Of a stretch of 40,489 bases of DNA, positions 11,255 through 20,789 are shown one piece after another (position 1 is the stretch's first letter; every line of letters starts with the position of its first letter). Source of the stretch: Globomyces pollinis-pini. Its lineage: Eukaryota > Chytridiomycota > Chytridiomycetes > Rhizophydiales > Globomycetaceae. The DNA lies in NCBI GenBank assembly GCA_025399215.1, contig MU621245.1, positions 1 through 40,489 of the forward strand. Reading direction: 5' to 3'. The notes beneath the pieces were generated by a model. That model did not search any database, had not been told where the DNA came from, and saw only the letters and a program-made list of their open reading frames with translations. The translations under genes and the position numbers were made by a program.

Positions 11255-13110
11255 TTATAACACCCGTTTAAAAATTCTTCTCATTTCTTGAATGGAATCC
11301 AAGTTCAAACTTGGTGCGGAAACGTTCTTTCTTGAATGAACTGGTCCTGGTTCTTCCAAATCATGATCCGATTTTTGGGCAATAAACAAAGTATACCCCT
11401 TTTTGACAGTCGCGATAAAGTTATCATCTTGATTGGGAGCCAACAAGATATCTTGATTTAAAAGACGAAATTCTTCTAGACTCCCAGTTGCAGTACATAA
11501 CTTTAGTAGTAGAACAAAGATAGGAGCGGTAAAATACTGCTGGTCTTTGAATGCGCTGTCTCTTTTTGATTTGAAATACTTGAAAAGTATATAAACTTCA
11601 AAGATCTATTGAAAATGTAAGCAAACGGTTGTTACCCTTTGAAATGCCTTTTTCCATACTGTTTTACTTTCATCTTTGAAATCCCAACATAATTCCATCA
11701 ATGGTTGAAGTACTGTATCTGAAATCGGGAAAAACTTTGGTGTACTATAGATTAGCATATCGCTATAGAGTCTCGGAAGAGAAATTAGAGTTTCTTCTCT
11801 AGTTTCTGATTCTCGAACAAATCTGGTGAACTATTTAAGTTAAGGATGATCGTTCTGTTACCTCATACATAAAAACGGAGTAGTTTGGGTTCCCATATAT
11901 AAAAGGTCTATCTGATTCTAGCAATTGCTTGTATAAAGTCCATCCTCTGGCTCTCCAAATTTGCTTTTGATCTATTTCATCTTTTATGCTTTCTCTGCAA
12001 CATCGAATGAGCGCAATAAGTAATCTCCAATTTTGCGATATCCCACACCTTTCACTCCAATACCAACCATACTCATATTGTTTAAAGTGAGTTGCAAGAA
12101 TGATTAAAGATTCAATCAAATCAATGGCTTGGTTTTGAACTGCTACAGTTCTGCCAGAGTCTTTTACGGTCCCTTCAGACTCTGCTTCAACAGAATGACG
12201 CCAAGCAGTCTCAAATTTAATTCTGAGTGATAACCAATGTCTTTCTCGTAATTTTTGTTGAAGGTTTTCTGGGTTTGGATCTATCGCACAGTCCAATAGT
12301 GACTGGCGTCTTACAAATGGTTTAGAAGGATCTTCAAGTTGCTGAACCTCAGTTTCGATTTCGTCAACTTTGGCGTTTCTGATGATTAAATGCTCGGCTT
12401 TAAAGACATCAGGTGATACTAATTTTTTAGTGAAGTGGAGTAATACCTTGTTTCCATTCCAAATGATATGCAATTGCATGGCATTGTTCTGTCCATTTTT
12501 CTTCTGGGACTGTTCTCAATATAGAGAGTGCCTTTTCACTAGAAATTTGGGCCATAAAAATCACCAAATCGGTGTGTTGATGAGGTTGAAATTGGACTCC
12601 ATGTTCTGTGACAAATATGTAACAACCAAAAATAACTGCTTGAATATAGTGACGTGTAGCATCTTCCGCTTCTTGGTAAGCGCAAATTAACCCGAACAAC
12701 AATTTCCAATAAATCTCAGTCACAAGCTCTTGATGCTCAACAGCATTGTGACATGAAGTCAAACGTGGGTGAGTTGAAAGAATAGCGTCCATTTGAGTGA
12801 AATTCAAAGTCAAAAGAGCATTTGATATACGTTGTTTGTCATGATCTGACAATTCCAGTTCGTCATCAAGTTGCAACGTAGATATTCTTGGAGACGAAAA
12901 TTCAGATTCCACTGGGGAAGCAGGTTCATACTCAAACGCAGAAGAAGATATATCGTCTTCCGCACTGACAGGTGATTCTTTGTTGTTTGTATGAAATTTT
13001 TCAACCAAAGACTGACGTAACGTAGCTGTTGAATCACGCTCTAAAACAACAGGAGGCTTTTGAATTCTACTAGTGTCATCCAAATTCGAATTAATTGTAG
13101 TCATGATCAT
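11255..13110 (-). CDS. Unrecognised 588-aa protein
   Basis: Four exons on the minus strand (12447-13110, 11862-12418, 11636-11830, 11255-11605), joined by introns of 28, 31 and 30 nt, give an uninterrupted 588-aa protein. I do not recognise the family. The N-terminal 85 residues are polar and acidic (SSSAFEYEPASPVESE), likely disordered. The rest looks largely alpha-helical, with many Trp, Leu and charged residues (RHWLSLRIKFETAWRHSVEA; EYGWYWSERCGISQNWRLL), suggesting a helical-repeat scaffold. No signal peptide, membrane segment, zinc motif or catalytic signature is seen. Two ATGs lie close together (13110 and 13104). It is divergent from importin alpha across 243 bp. All junctions keep frame, so I trust the gene though not a function. 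Confidence 0.75.
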
Positions 13111-13353
13111 AAGAAGTTAGAAAATCGCGTCAAAAACACACTGCTCCAAAATCATGTGATTGTTGTTGAAATATAGTCTAAATACAAACTTGATTCCAAG
13201 TAATGAAACTTGTTTGACTAAGCTGATATGCTAGTAATATATTTCAGGTTCAGTTAGAAATGGCATGAGAGTCAAGTCAGTTTATTCTATGTGTCAGTTT
13301 TTTGTGTGTTAAAATGTCCAGTTGAAGATCAATTTTTTCTTTACTCAAAACAA

Positions 13354-15130
13354 ATGTCCGACAAAAATCAATTTGAAAGTCGAATGGCCTCATTCAAAAA
13401 CAGAGGAGCATTAAAGACCGATGAAATTAGACGACGAAGAGAAGAAGTCACTGTTGAAATCAGAAAACAGAAGAAAGAAGAATCACTTGCAAAGAGAAGA
13501 AACTTTGCAGGAATTAACTTGGAAGCCTCTGATTCCGACGAAGAAACCTTGGCACCTTCTCAAACTAATGTAAGAAGTCTGGTTATCTGATATACTAGTC
13601 TCTGTTCCAAGAACAACTTCCTGATATGATTCAAGGTGTTATGGGTGAAGACATTGAAGCTCAATTAGCTGCAACCTGCAAGTTTAGAAAAATTCTTTCC
13701 AAAGGTATGTGTTACTCTGTTTACCCTAGAGCGCAATCCACCAATTGCCGAAGTAATTGCTTGTGGCGTAATTCCAAGATTTGTTCAATTCCTGTCTTCC
13801 CCTAATCCAATGCTTCAAGTATTTCATGCCAAATTAACACGTAGTTTGAATCTGCTTGGGCTTTGACTAACATTGCATCTGGCTCCTCAAACCAAACTCA
13901 AGTAGTTATTGAGGCTGGTGCAGTACAATACTTTGTACAACTTTTGCGATCAAACACAGCCGATGTAAAGGAACAGGTAATGCTATTGTCTTTAATTGGC
14001 TAGGCTGTTTGGGCTTTAGGAAACATTGCTGGGGACAGTCCTGCTTGTCGTGATTTTGTATTAAGAGAAGGTGCAATGAGACCTTTACTTGATATTTTAA
14101 ATGATCGATCAAACAAACTCTCTATGTTACGAAATGCTACATGGACTTTATCAAACTTCTGTCGAAGCAAAAACCCACAACCTGATTGGAATATTGTAAT
14201 TTTTTAATTTAGTAAAACTCTAGGTTGGTCCTTGTCTACCTATTCTCGCCAAGCTTTTGAGAGAGTCTGATGAAGAAGTATTGACTGACGCTTGTTGGGC
14301 TATTTCATATTTATCTGATGGTCCAAATGAGAAAATCCAAGCTGTTATTGAATCTGGAGTTTGTCGCCGACTAGTTGAACTATTAATGTATTTTTGCAAC
14401 TATATTTATTTGTAGGTTCCCATCTTTCTCTGTTCAAACCCCTGCTTTGAGATCTGTAGGAAATATTGTTACTGGTGATGATAACCAAACACAAGTTGTT
14501 ATCAGTTGTGGTGTGTTGAGCCAATTAGGTAGTTTACTCAATTCGCCAAAGGAAGGCATCAGAAAAGAAGCTTGTTGGACAATTTCAAATATCACCGCTG
14601 GAAATACTAATCAAATCCAATCTGTCATTGATGCCAATTTGATACCTCCTCTTATTACCGTTTTGATCCGTGGAGATTTTAAAAGTAAAAAAGAAGCATG
14701 TTGGGCTATCTCTAATGCGACCTCAGGAGCGCTCGCACGCCCTGATCAAATTCGCTATATGGTTCAGCAAGGCTGTATTAAGCCATTGTGCGATCTTTTG
14801 GTTCTTGGTGACAACAAAATTACTCAAGTTGCCTTAGACGGACTCGAAAATATACTTAAAGTTGGTGAAAATGATAAGCCAATGACTAATAATTTCAACC
14901 AAATGTCAGTGTATATCGAGGAAGCTGGGGGTATGGAAAAGATCCACAATTTACAACTTCACGATAACACTGATATCTATAAGAAGGCTTATTCTATTAT
15001 AGATAACTACTTCAATGATGATGTTGCTGATGATACTGGTATTCAAACTACTATTGACCCTCAAACTGGTACTTTTGCGTTCCCAACAGAAATGGATGTT
15101 CCACAAGGTGGATTCACATTTGGTCAGTAA
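13354..15130 (+). CDS. SRP1: Importin alpha (karyopherin alpha)
   Basis: Seven exons, 13354-13569, 13599-13704, 13730-13818, 13845-13976, 14004-14195, 14224-14387 and 14416-15130, with introns of 29, 25, 26, 27, 28 and 28 nt, give 537 aa, the normal family length. The protein carries NLS cargo to importin beta for nuclear import. The IBB domain ([32 protein letters not shown]) occupies about residues 1-60. Armadillo repeats follow, with the NLS-binding Trp/Asn pattern visible in each: [66 protein letters not shown] and [11 protein letters not shown]. The C-terminus is Gly/Phe-rich (GGFTFGQ). A longer in-frame extension upstream of 13354 begins at an earlier ATG but does not resemble the family. 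AATAAA at 15157-15162. Confidence 0.95.
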
Positions 15131-15770
15131 AAATGGTTTTTTTGCATTTACTACTGAATAAAATGAATATGATTGTCTTCTTAGTATTGGGTTTAACTTT
15201 GTGATATTGAGATAATGAATATGAAATTTGCTAGCTTTGTAACAATAGATATTGACTGTTCAGTTGCAAAAGCACTCCTACGCTGTAATTTTAGCAGCAC
15301 GATTGGCTTGTTGGAAGTTGTAATATTTAATATTTGACTCCAAAGTGAAAATTTTATCAAACTGTCACTTTGTAGTAATAGAAATAAAACATCTCAATGA
15401 TACCACTTCTTAGAGGAAAGTATGAATTGGGAATTATAGATTTGCATGTGGTATTTTGTAATGTGTAACTGTTTAGAATGTCTTGAAGGCCAGTGCAATA
15501 TCCAAAGATGTGTGTACCAGACATTTACTTTGGGGACAAAACTATCAGTCTGGGATGAAATGATTCAGATTGTTGTATTATTGGTCTGTAGTCCGATCTA
15601 AAATATACTACCTTTCGCGCTAAGTGCAAAGCCTTTGGTTTAACAAATGAGATTTTCGGTGTTAAATTTACATTTGGAAATTTGAATTGCAACGCTTATC
15701 TAATAGTTCATACCATCCAAATAATTTTGCACGTCATTGGTTGTAGTATTCTTTATTCAAAAGAAGATAT
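15131..15770. other. Convergent intergenic region
   Basis: This 640-bp stretch lies between the stops of importin alpha and the velvet gene. It contains the importin AATAAA signal and nothing else I can support. Short frames here overlap the velvet gene's 3' end or start at non-ATG codons. Confidence 0.5.
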
Positions 15771-16391
15771 CTATAGAGTTCGAGACTTCAAATCATGTGT
15801 CTGTTTTGCAAGAAACTTCATTAGCATAGTAGATTTTGATTTGCCAGGAAAATATCTTGGTGCGTAGGCTAGCAGTGGCTCGGAAAATACCATATCGACG
15901 ACTGTTGACTCTGGAAGCATATGCGTACTGTCAGGCCTACAGAATGATTAACTGTTTCGTATAATATACCCAAAAATACGCAAAAGTTTAAAGAGTAATC
16001 GATAGGTCCCTGCTTTTCTAATATACAACTGTGGAAATACAAAAAACACACCATCAGAGTCATTCAAGCCTTTCAAAATTCGTGATTCGGCTACTGTGGT
16101 CCCAATCAAGTTGTTTAATAATTCTTTTTGTGGTTTATTTTGATTTTTAGGATCAACAGAGTATAACGTCGCTGTTACCAAGAATTGACTATCACTAAAA
16201 GTCAATTTTTTGGACAGGTTACAAAGTATGATGGTTGGGGAAACTTCGTAGCTTTATAATTGGAGTCTAAGGATTAATAATTTCCCATTTACTGGATTGA
16301 TAGATCGAAAATCATAAGATCCAAACCCGCAACATCGAGCTCGTTCCGGTTGATCAACTATCTCTAACTGAAAGGTTTCGTTTGGACTCAT
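15771..16391 (-). CDS. Velvet-domain transcriptional regulator
   Basis: Four exons on the minus strand (16293-16391, 16223-16266, 15970-16194, 15771-15936) with introns of 26, 28 and 33 nt encode 177 aa that are almost entirely a velvet domain. Visible hallmarks in order: LEIVDQPERARCCGFGSYDFRSINPTPIIKL cut across the first intron (family pattern QPERARMCGFG...RR.IDPPPIVQL), TATLYSVD, DSDGVFFVFPQLYIRKAGTYRL, and the closing YAPRYFPGKSKSTML. Velvet proteins (VosA, VelB, VelC, VeA) are fungus-specific, NF-kB-like DNA-binding regulators of sporulation and secondary metabolism. Which subfamily this belongs to is not clear; it is short and lacks the VelB-type insertion. An acceptor-like ttactag at about 16430 lies before an open in-frame stretch, so an extra upstream exon is possible. 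Confidence 0.85.
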
Positions 16392-16734
16392 AGCTATTTC
16401 TTTTTGGTTTTCAATGGAGTTTTGTATCGGTCCCTAGTAAAGTTTTCAGGATTGATATTTTGGGGTAAAAAACTTTTGAACTATTTAATGTCGATTTTGG
16501 AACACTGACCTCTATTAACTGAATATTTAGGTTTACTATCGCATAGTGTTAAAGTTATTGATTCATGGGGAGGTACCTTTATAGTTTTTTACGCGAAAGT
16601 TCAAAATAACTTGATTCAGCAAGCCCAATTTTAGGAAGAGTGTAGAATATTGTTTTAGCTTAACAATTGCCGATTCTAACTTAGAAGTATCGTAAATATT
16701 CTTATCAACCCTAAGACCTTCCATTATTACAACG
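16392..16734. other. Divergent intergenic region
   Basis: A 343-bp gap between the velvet start and a small plus-strand gene. It may hold a further 5' exon of the velvet gene on the minus strand. I see no other feature. Confidence 0.4.
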
Positions 16735-17201
16735 ATGAAACTAAAGACTTCCTATTCAGTTTGGATTGGTGGCAAACATCCTTAAGAATCATATCATGAA
16801 GCAGTATCATGAAATTGATAGTGAAGTCAAAAAATGTGAAGAAAGATTGAACTCAGTACTACGTATGGTATCAGACAAGAGTTGCATTATTAGATTAGCC
16901 AGAAAAAAGCAAATCGATCGAAGCTAAAGTGATACCAAGATACAATTCTAAACCAGGATTTGGTTTAGATTGGTTCTCTATTGAAAAGATGAAGGAGAAG
17001 AACGTGATTCAGTCTCTTCCAAGTCCTGAACGACTTCCGACTCGACAACCTGGACTCGCTATAACACCATCAAAATCAGTTGTGGATATGATGAAAAAAT
17101 TACTGATATCAACGATACCAAATGTAAAACAAAGGAAAGCAGCTTCCCGTATCCGACCACAAAGAAACAGAGTACCCAATAAAGTAATCCCTCCCTGTTG
17201 A
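16735..17201 (+). CDS. Small uncharacterised basic protein (tentative)
   Basis: I do not recognise this gene. A 90-codon open stretch ending at 17201 lacks an ATG at its 5' side but extends upstream to about 16899 (PEKSKSIEAKVIPRYNSK). Removing a 45-nt GT-AG segment (16854-16898) joins it in frame to MKQYHEIDSEVKKCEERLNS, whose ATG is at about 16795; a further 28-nt segment would join it to MKLKTSYS at 16735. The product is about 120-140 aa, basic, with a short charged helix at the N-terminus and a Pro/Arg-rich C-terminus (RIRPQRNRVPNK). The donors GTACTA and GTTTGG are less typical than others here, so the exon structure is uncertain. Confidence 0.35.
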
Positions 17202-18055
17202 GTCTTGTTTTGGTTGTTGTAAAAGCATATTTGTCAACGGGGGCATTGATGGAAGTAGTAGAAAAGGGACACAGATTTAAGAATTAATAAAAATGATATA
17301 CCATTAGAAAGTATAACTTATAAACCAGAATTATAATTCAAACCTGATATGATTGAACAACCCATCCAAGTATAACTCGACTTTACGATACTTGGTTGGT
17401 ACATACCGAAGTGTCTCTCTCTATCTAGTGGTTATTTTAAATCCACTTCATTTGGGAATCCAAGCAAGTTTTGACAATCGAAGTGTGTTGCTAAGGAGTC
17501 CGTCGAATGGTCGCAATACAATCACTGATTTAATAGAGTTGAATTTCATTTATTTCGAGACACCATAAAAACCACACCGTTTGAAAGGGTAACCATCTGG
17601 AGAGATATAAATCAATTCTTTAGTGATGATATTAGTTGAAAATCACATCCCTAGACTATTAAATACACGGCTGGAAAATACAATGGGTTATTATTTGGTT
17701 ATTTTATTTAGATCGCTTCTTGGATTTAGATTTTTAGACTAATCTATTGAGTTCAAAATAATAAATCTTCTTTGATCGCACTAGACATTGGGTTACAGAC
17801 TTGGTATATAATTGGTTTGTACAGAAAAGACACGAAAGGTCATTCGCATGAGTGTCTGTCAGTAATGCATTTTAATAGCAAGGAGAATTGAAAACCATAA
17901 AACTAGTGGGGTATAGCAGGTAACCAACAGGCTAATGGTAGTGGAGATTATTGATTTTTCAATCCCAATGCATACAGTGATTAAAATAATCATGAAAAAA
18001 ATCTAGAAGCTACGACATATTAGTTGATATATTACATTTTGAAAAAATTTCCGTA
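17202..18055. other. Intergenic region upstream of tRNA cluster
   Basis: An 854-bp stretch with no supported gene. A 71-codon frame at 17353-17568 begins with TTG and has no clear start, splice partner or family resemblance. It may be a relic, but nothing shows it. Confidence 0.4.
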
Positions 18056-18128
18056 GCCTTCTTAGCTCAGTGGTAGTAGCGCATGCCTAGTAAGCATGAG
18101 GTCGGGTGTTCAATCCACCCAGAAGGCA
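18056..18128 (+). tRNA. tRNA-Thr (AGT)
   Basis: A 73-nt cloverleaf: acceptor GCCTTCT pairs perfectly with AGAAGGC, discriminator A, T8-A9, D stem GCTC, anticodon stem CATGC/GCATG around loop CTAGTAA (anticodon AGT), and T arm GGGTG-TTCAATC-CACCC. No intron. It has no T-run behind it; the next tRNA starts after 5 nt. Confidence 0.93.
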
Positions 18129-18133
18129 TTCAT

Positions 18134-18216
18134 CCCGTCTTAGCTCAGTTGGAAGAGCATAAGACTGTAATGTGATTGACATCTTAGGGTCCTCGGTTCG
18201 ATCCCGAGAGACGGGA
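18134..18216 (+). tRNA. tRNA-Tyr (GTA) with 10-nt intron
   Basis: An 83-nt gene: acceptor CCCGTCT/AGACGGG with the eukaryotic Tyr-type C1-G72 pair and discriminator A. The anticodon stem TAAGA/TCTTA encloses CTGTAA (anticodon GTA, 18167-18169), a 10-nt intron (18171-18180, tgtgattgac) one base after the anticodon, then A38. The B box GGTTCGATCCC is intact. A Tyr tRNA intron at this position is near-universal in eukaryotes. Confidence 0.94.
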
Positions 18217-18222
18217 TATGAA

Positions 18223-18294
18223 GGATTGATAGCTCAGTGGCAGAGCATGGGACTGCAAATCCTGGGGTCGCGAGTTCAACTCTCGCTCGGTCCT
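18223..18294 (+). tRNA. tRNA-Cys (GCA)
   Basis: A 72-nt cloverleaf: acceptor GGATTGA/TCGGTCC with two wobble pairs, T8-A9, anticodon loop CTGCAAA (GCA) and the U73 discriminator expected for Cys. The D and T arms are intact (GCGAG-TTCAACT-CTCGC). It begins 6 nt after tRNA-Tyr and is the only one of the three followed by a T-run. Confidence 0.92.
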
Positions 18295-18296
18295 TC

Positions 18297-18301
18297 TTTT
18301 T
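18297..18301 (+). terminator. Pol III T-run terminator
   Basis: Five consecutive T begin 2 nt after tRNA-Cys. No run of four or more T occurs inside or between the three tRNA genes, so this is the only obvious Pol III stop for the cluster. Confidence 0.7.
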
Positions 18302-19665
18302 GTTTTCTACATTTTATAACTAATATTGTAATGACTCTAATACTTGAAAACTATTCTATCTCTTTCGTGTGAAATAAAAGGGGCACCACAGAATTTTGAT
18401 TGATAAAAAAACTAGAATGAATCAAAAGAACAACGTTTAGGATTTTATTACAACAGATTAAAATCATTCAGTAGATGAGGCAGTAGGCGTGGGATTTGGT
18501 GAGCAGGATTCATAGCAACAGTTAAGAACATAGTGAAATAAGCCTAACTTGGTCTTGTCTGTAAAAGCGAAGGTTTAAAAGATACGTTCATTGGATAGAA
18601 CCCCCCCCATTCCGCACACTTTGTTTTGTGTACAATCGTTCTGCATTTAATAGAGTTCAAATTTTAGTCTTTGATTTCCAGTTTTGTAATTTTCGATCAT
18701 CGTGGAAGACTGACTACCTATTGACATTTATTCAAATTAATTAAAGATTTACAACACATTGAATCGAAGCCTATAAATTGTATTTATGTTGCTTGATTAG
18801 AGGTGGATTTACTTCAAATTGTTAATCTATGGCCATTCAACCTTTATGGGAACTGCATACGGATTTGGTTGGCAATACCAAAGCAGAATCTATAGTTTGG
18901 GAATATGAGGATAGTTTAAAGAAAATATAATTCATATTCCAGATATCTACTTGCTTCAACTGCAAAGTGTGTGAATTATCAAACGGTTCATCAGGTTTCA
19001 ACTTTGTTTTAACCCTTTCAGTTTGGAAATCGAATGTTAGAATATTTTCAATGCTCAAAACGCGTAGAACCGAAAGAGTCTTGGTTGATATTTAATACCT
19101 TATTCATCTTATGAGCACCTGTAAAATTGTTAATAACTAAGATGATATCATTATTATTACCATCTATTGTTTTCAGTATATAAATAATTCAGTGATAAAC
19201 GATACATTGAAATGAAGAGAATTAATTTTAAGAGCTGAAGTGGTGCAAACTCATTAATAATTAGTAAAACAAAACTCTCAGTTATTTATTTACACTTTTC
19301 ATTTCTATCAATTGTATTAAATTAAATCTCATTATGTGATTGTCATAGTTTAATAATGGTCCTATGAGGTAAGCAAATAACCCCTATAGAGAGAAGAAAA
19401 CACCATCACAACGTTAATGCGAAATTTGACAAACAATCTTTACAGCGTTTTGAATATAATTGAGTTTCTCCGTATTATCGGTCTGCTGTAATGGTCTTCA
19501 TATAGTCGTTTTTGTTTCTTGTATGGCTGACGTCACGTTATAGTCTAAAATTTCCGACTACAAAATTCGACCTTTGTTAACTTTATTCTCTTCTCACTCA
19601 CTTTTGTGAATTAAATTTTTCTTACTTCATTCGCTTAGTTTTGGTTTTATTTGTTAAATTATTCA
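18302..19665. other. 1.36-kb intergenic region
   Basis: No gene is confidently visible. A 33-codon ATG frame at 18829-18930 (MAIQPLWELHTDLVGNTKAE) has coding-like composition, but an overlapping minus-strand frame looks equally plausible, so neither is called. It also contains a C8 run at about 18600 and the palindrome TGACGTCA at 19528-19535, upstream of the stathmin-like gene. Confidence 0.4.
19528..19535. promoter_or_regulatory. CRE/ATF-type palindrome TGACGTCA
   Basis: A perfect 8-bp cAMP-response element, the classic site for CREB/ATF-type bZIP factors, 131 bp upstream of the stathmin-like ATG. The match is seen; its use by a bZIP factor here is inferred. Confidence 0.35.
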
Positions 19666-20652
19666 ATGGGTTGCGGAGCTTCAAAAGAGAATTCAGATAT
19701 CGTTCCAACGGTTCTATCTAAACCACCAGCCGAACATGCAAAAGTAGAAGTAGCAGAAACAGGTAGGCTTTGGTTTGATATGCTAATAATACTAGTGAAC
19801 GCTTTATCGAAACCAGTCATTCCCTCTATCGCAGCACAAGTTGGTACGTGCAAATAACTTGTCTTATCTACTAGGTCAATCTGTTGCCTTCGAAATTCCA
19901 TTAGATGGGTTAATGGAAGTTCGGAGACCACCTCAGAATTCTCCAGTGACACCGTCTAAACTCTCGCTTCCGAAACTTACCATGTCTGAAACTGATTTAA
20001 AGGCAAAGCTATCCAATATGGAAGCACGCTGGAAGGTGGGTTCAGAACTTGATAATCTTTTGTTCGGGGTGAGTTTTATCTCACATATCATGATTTTTAC
20101 CTTTACATTTTCACATTTCATCCACCAAAGAATATAAAATAACCATTTTAGGACTTGGCTGAACAACAAGAAGTTCGTAAGCGAAAGAAAGGAGATAAGC
20201 CAAAGTTAAAATCTCGAAAGGAGCCAGTATCCGATTTGGCAGCATTGAAGATACGTCTTCAAGAAAAGGAACAAGCTGCCAAGCTCAACCGAGACCGAGA
20301 AATTAATAAATTACAGTTGAAACTTGCTCGTCAAGAAGAACATGCACGAAAAGTTTTGGAACGCAAGAAAGCTCTTGGCGCTGGTTCTAATGAAGAGTTA
20401 CGACTCTCCTGGGGAGGTGAAAAAGGTCTTGCTGATGCTTTATCTGGGTCAAAGATTACTTTAACAGCTGGGTCTAATTCTGAATTGGAATTAAAAACCG
20501 ACAGTACTTTAACTGGTGGTAATCGAATGGGAAGTGGCAGAAGTAACGCAACTGATTCCACCGACACTACAGATGTTGTTGACAAGCAACCTGTAGAGTC
20601 GAAGTTGTCCAGTTTTTCTGACATCACTGTCGCACAAACTGAACGTACTTGA
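19666..20652 (+). CDS. Stathmin-like protein with acylated N-terminus
   Basis: Four exons, 19666-19762, 19796-19843, 19875-20068 and 20152-20652, give 279 aa. The N-terminus MGCGASKEN is a strong N-myristoylation signal with an adjacent palmitoylatable Cys, so membrane anchoring is likely. After a linker comes GQSVAFEI, matching the stathmin strand GQAFELIL, then SLPKLTMSETDLKAKLSNMEARW (cut here by position, about residues 89-102), corresponding to the LS-x-x-x-I-x-x-K-L-x-x-x-E helix start. A long basic, charged helix (about 114-190; LQEKEQAAKLNRDREINKLQ, ARQEEHARKVLERKKALG) follows. Stathmins bind tubulin dimers through this helix. Human STMND1 also begins MGCG, which strengthens the match. 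The C-terminal 90 residues are Ser/Thr/Gly-rich. The third intron has two in-frame donors (20036 or 20069), giving 268 or 279 aa. Confidence 0.65.
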
Positions 20653-20789
20653 TAGTTGGTTGTATTTATCTTTTGGAAAGGGTCTAGAGAAATGTAAAGC
20701 TAATAAAACAAAACTTTGCAAATTAGTTGGTTCTTATTACCATTGAATTTTGTGTTGGTGAATGTCGGACGAAAATCTTGACAAATTTT

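Noticed and set aside
16735..16782. A segment reading TTMKLKTSYSVWIGG, like the C-terminal part of actin
   Set aside because: Only about eight residues match, no flanking actin sequence is present in any frame, and the segment is better explained by a short exon plus intron or by chance.
17353..17568. Possible relic gene before the tRNA cluster
   Set aside because: TTG start and no recognisable domain; I considered retroelement pol fragments but found no motif.
18172..18372. 66-codon frame across tRNA-Tyr and tRNA-Cys
   Set aside because: It is simply an open frame through tRNA genes with clear cloverleaves.
18829..19058. Short frames on both strands with coding-like composition
   Set aside because: Plus (18829-18930) and minus readings conflict, neither is long, and no exon partner is clear.
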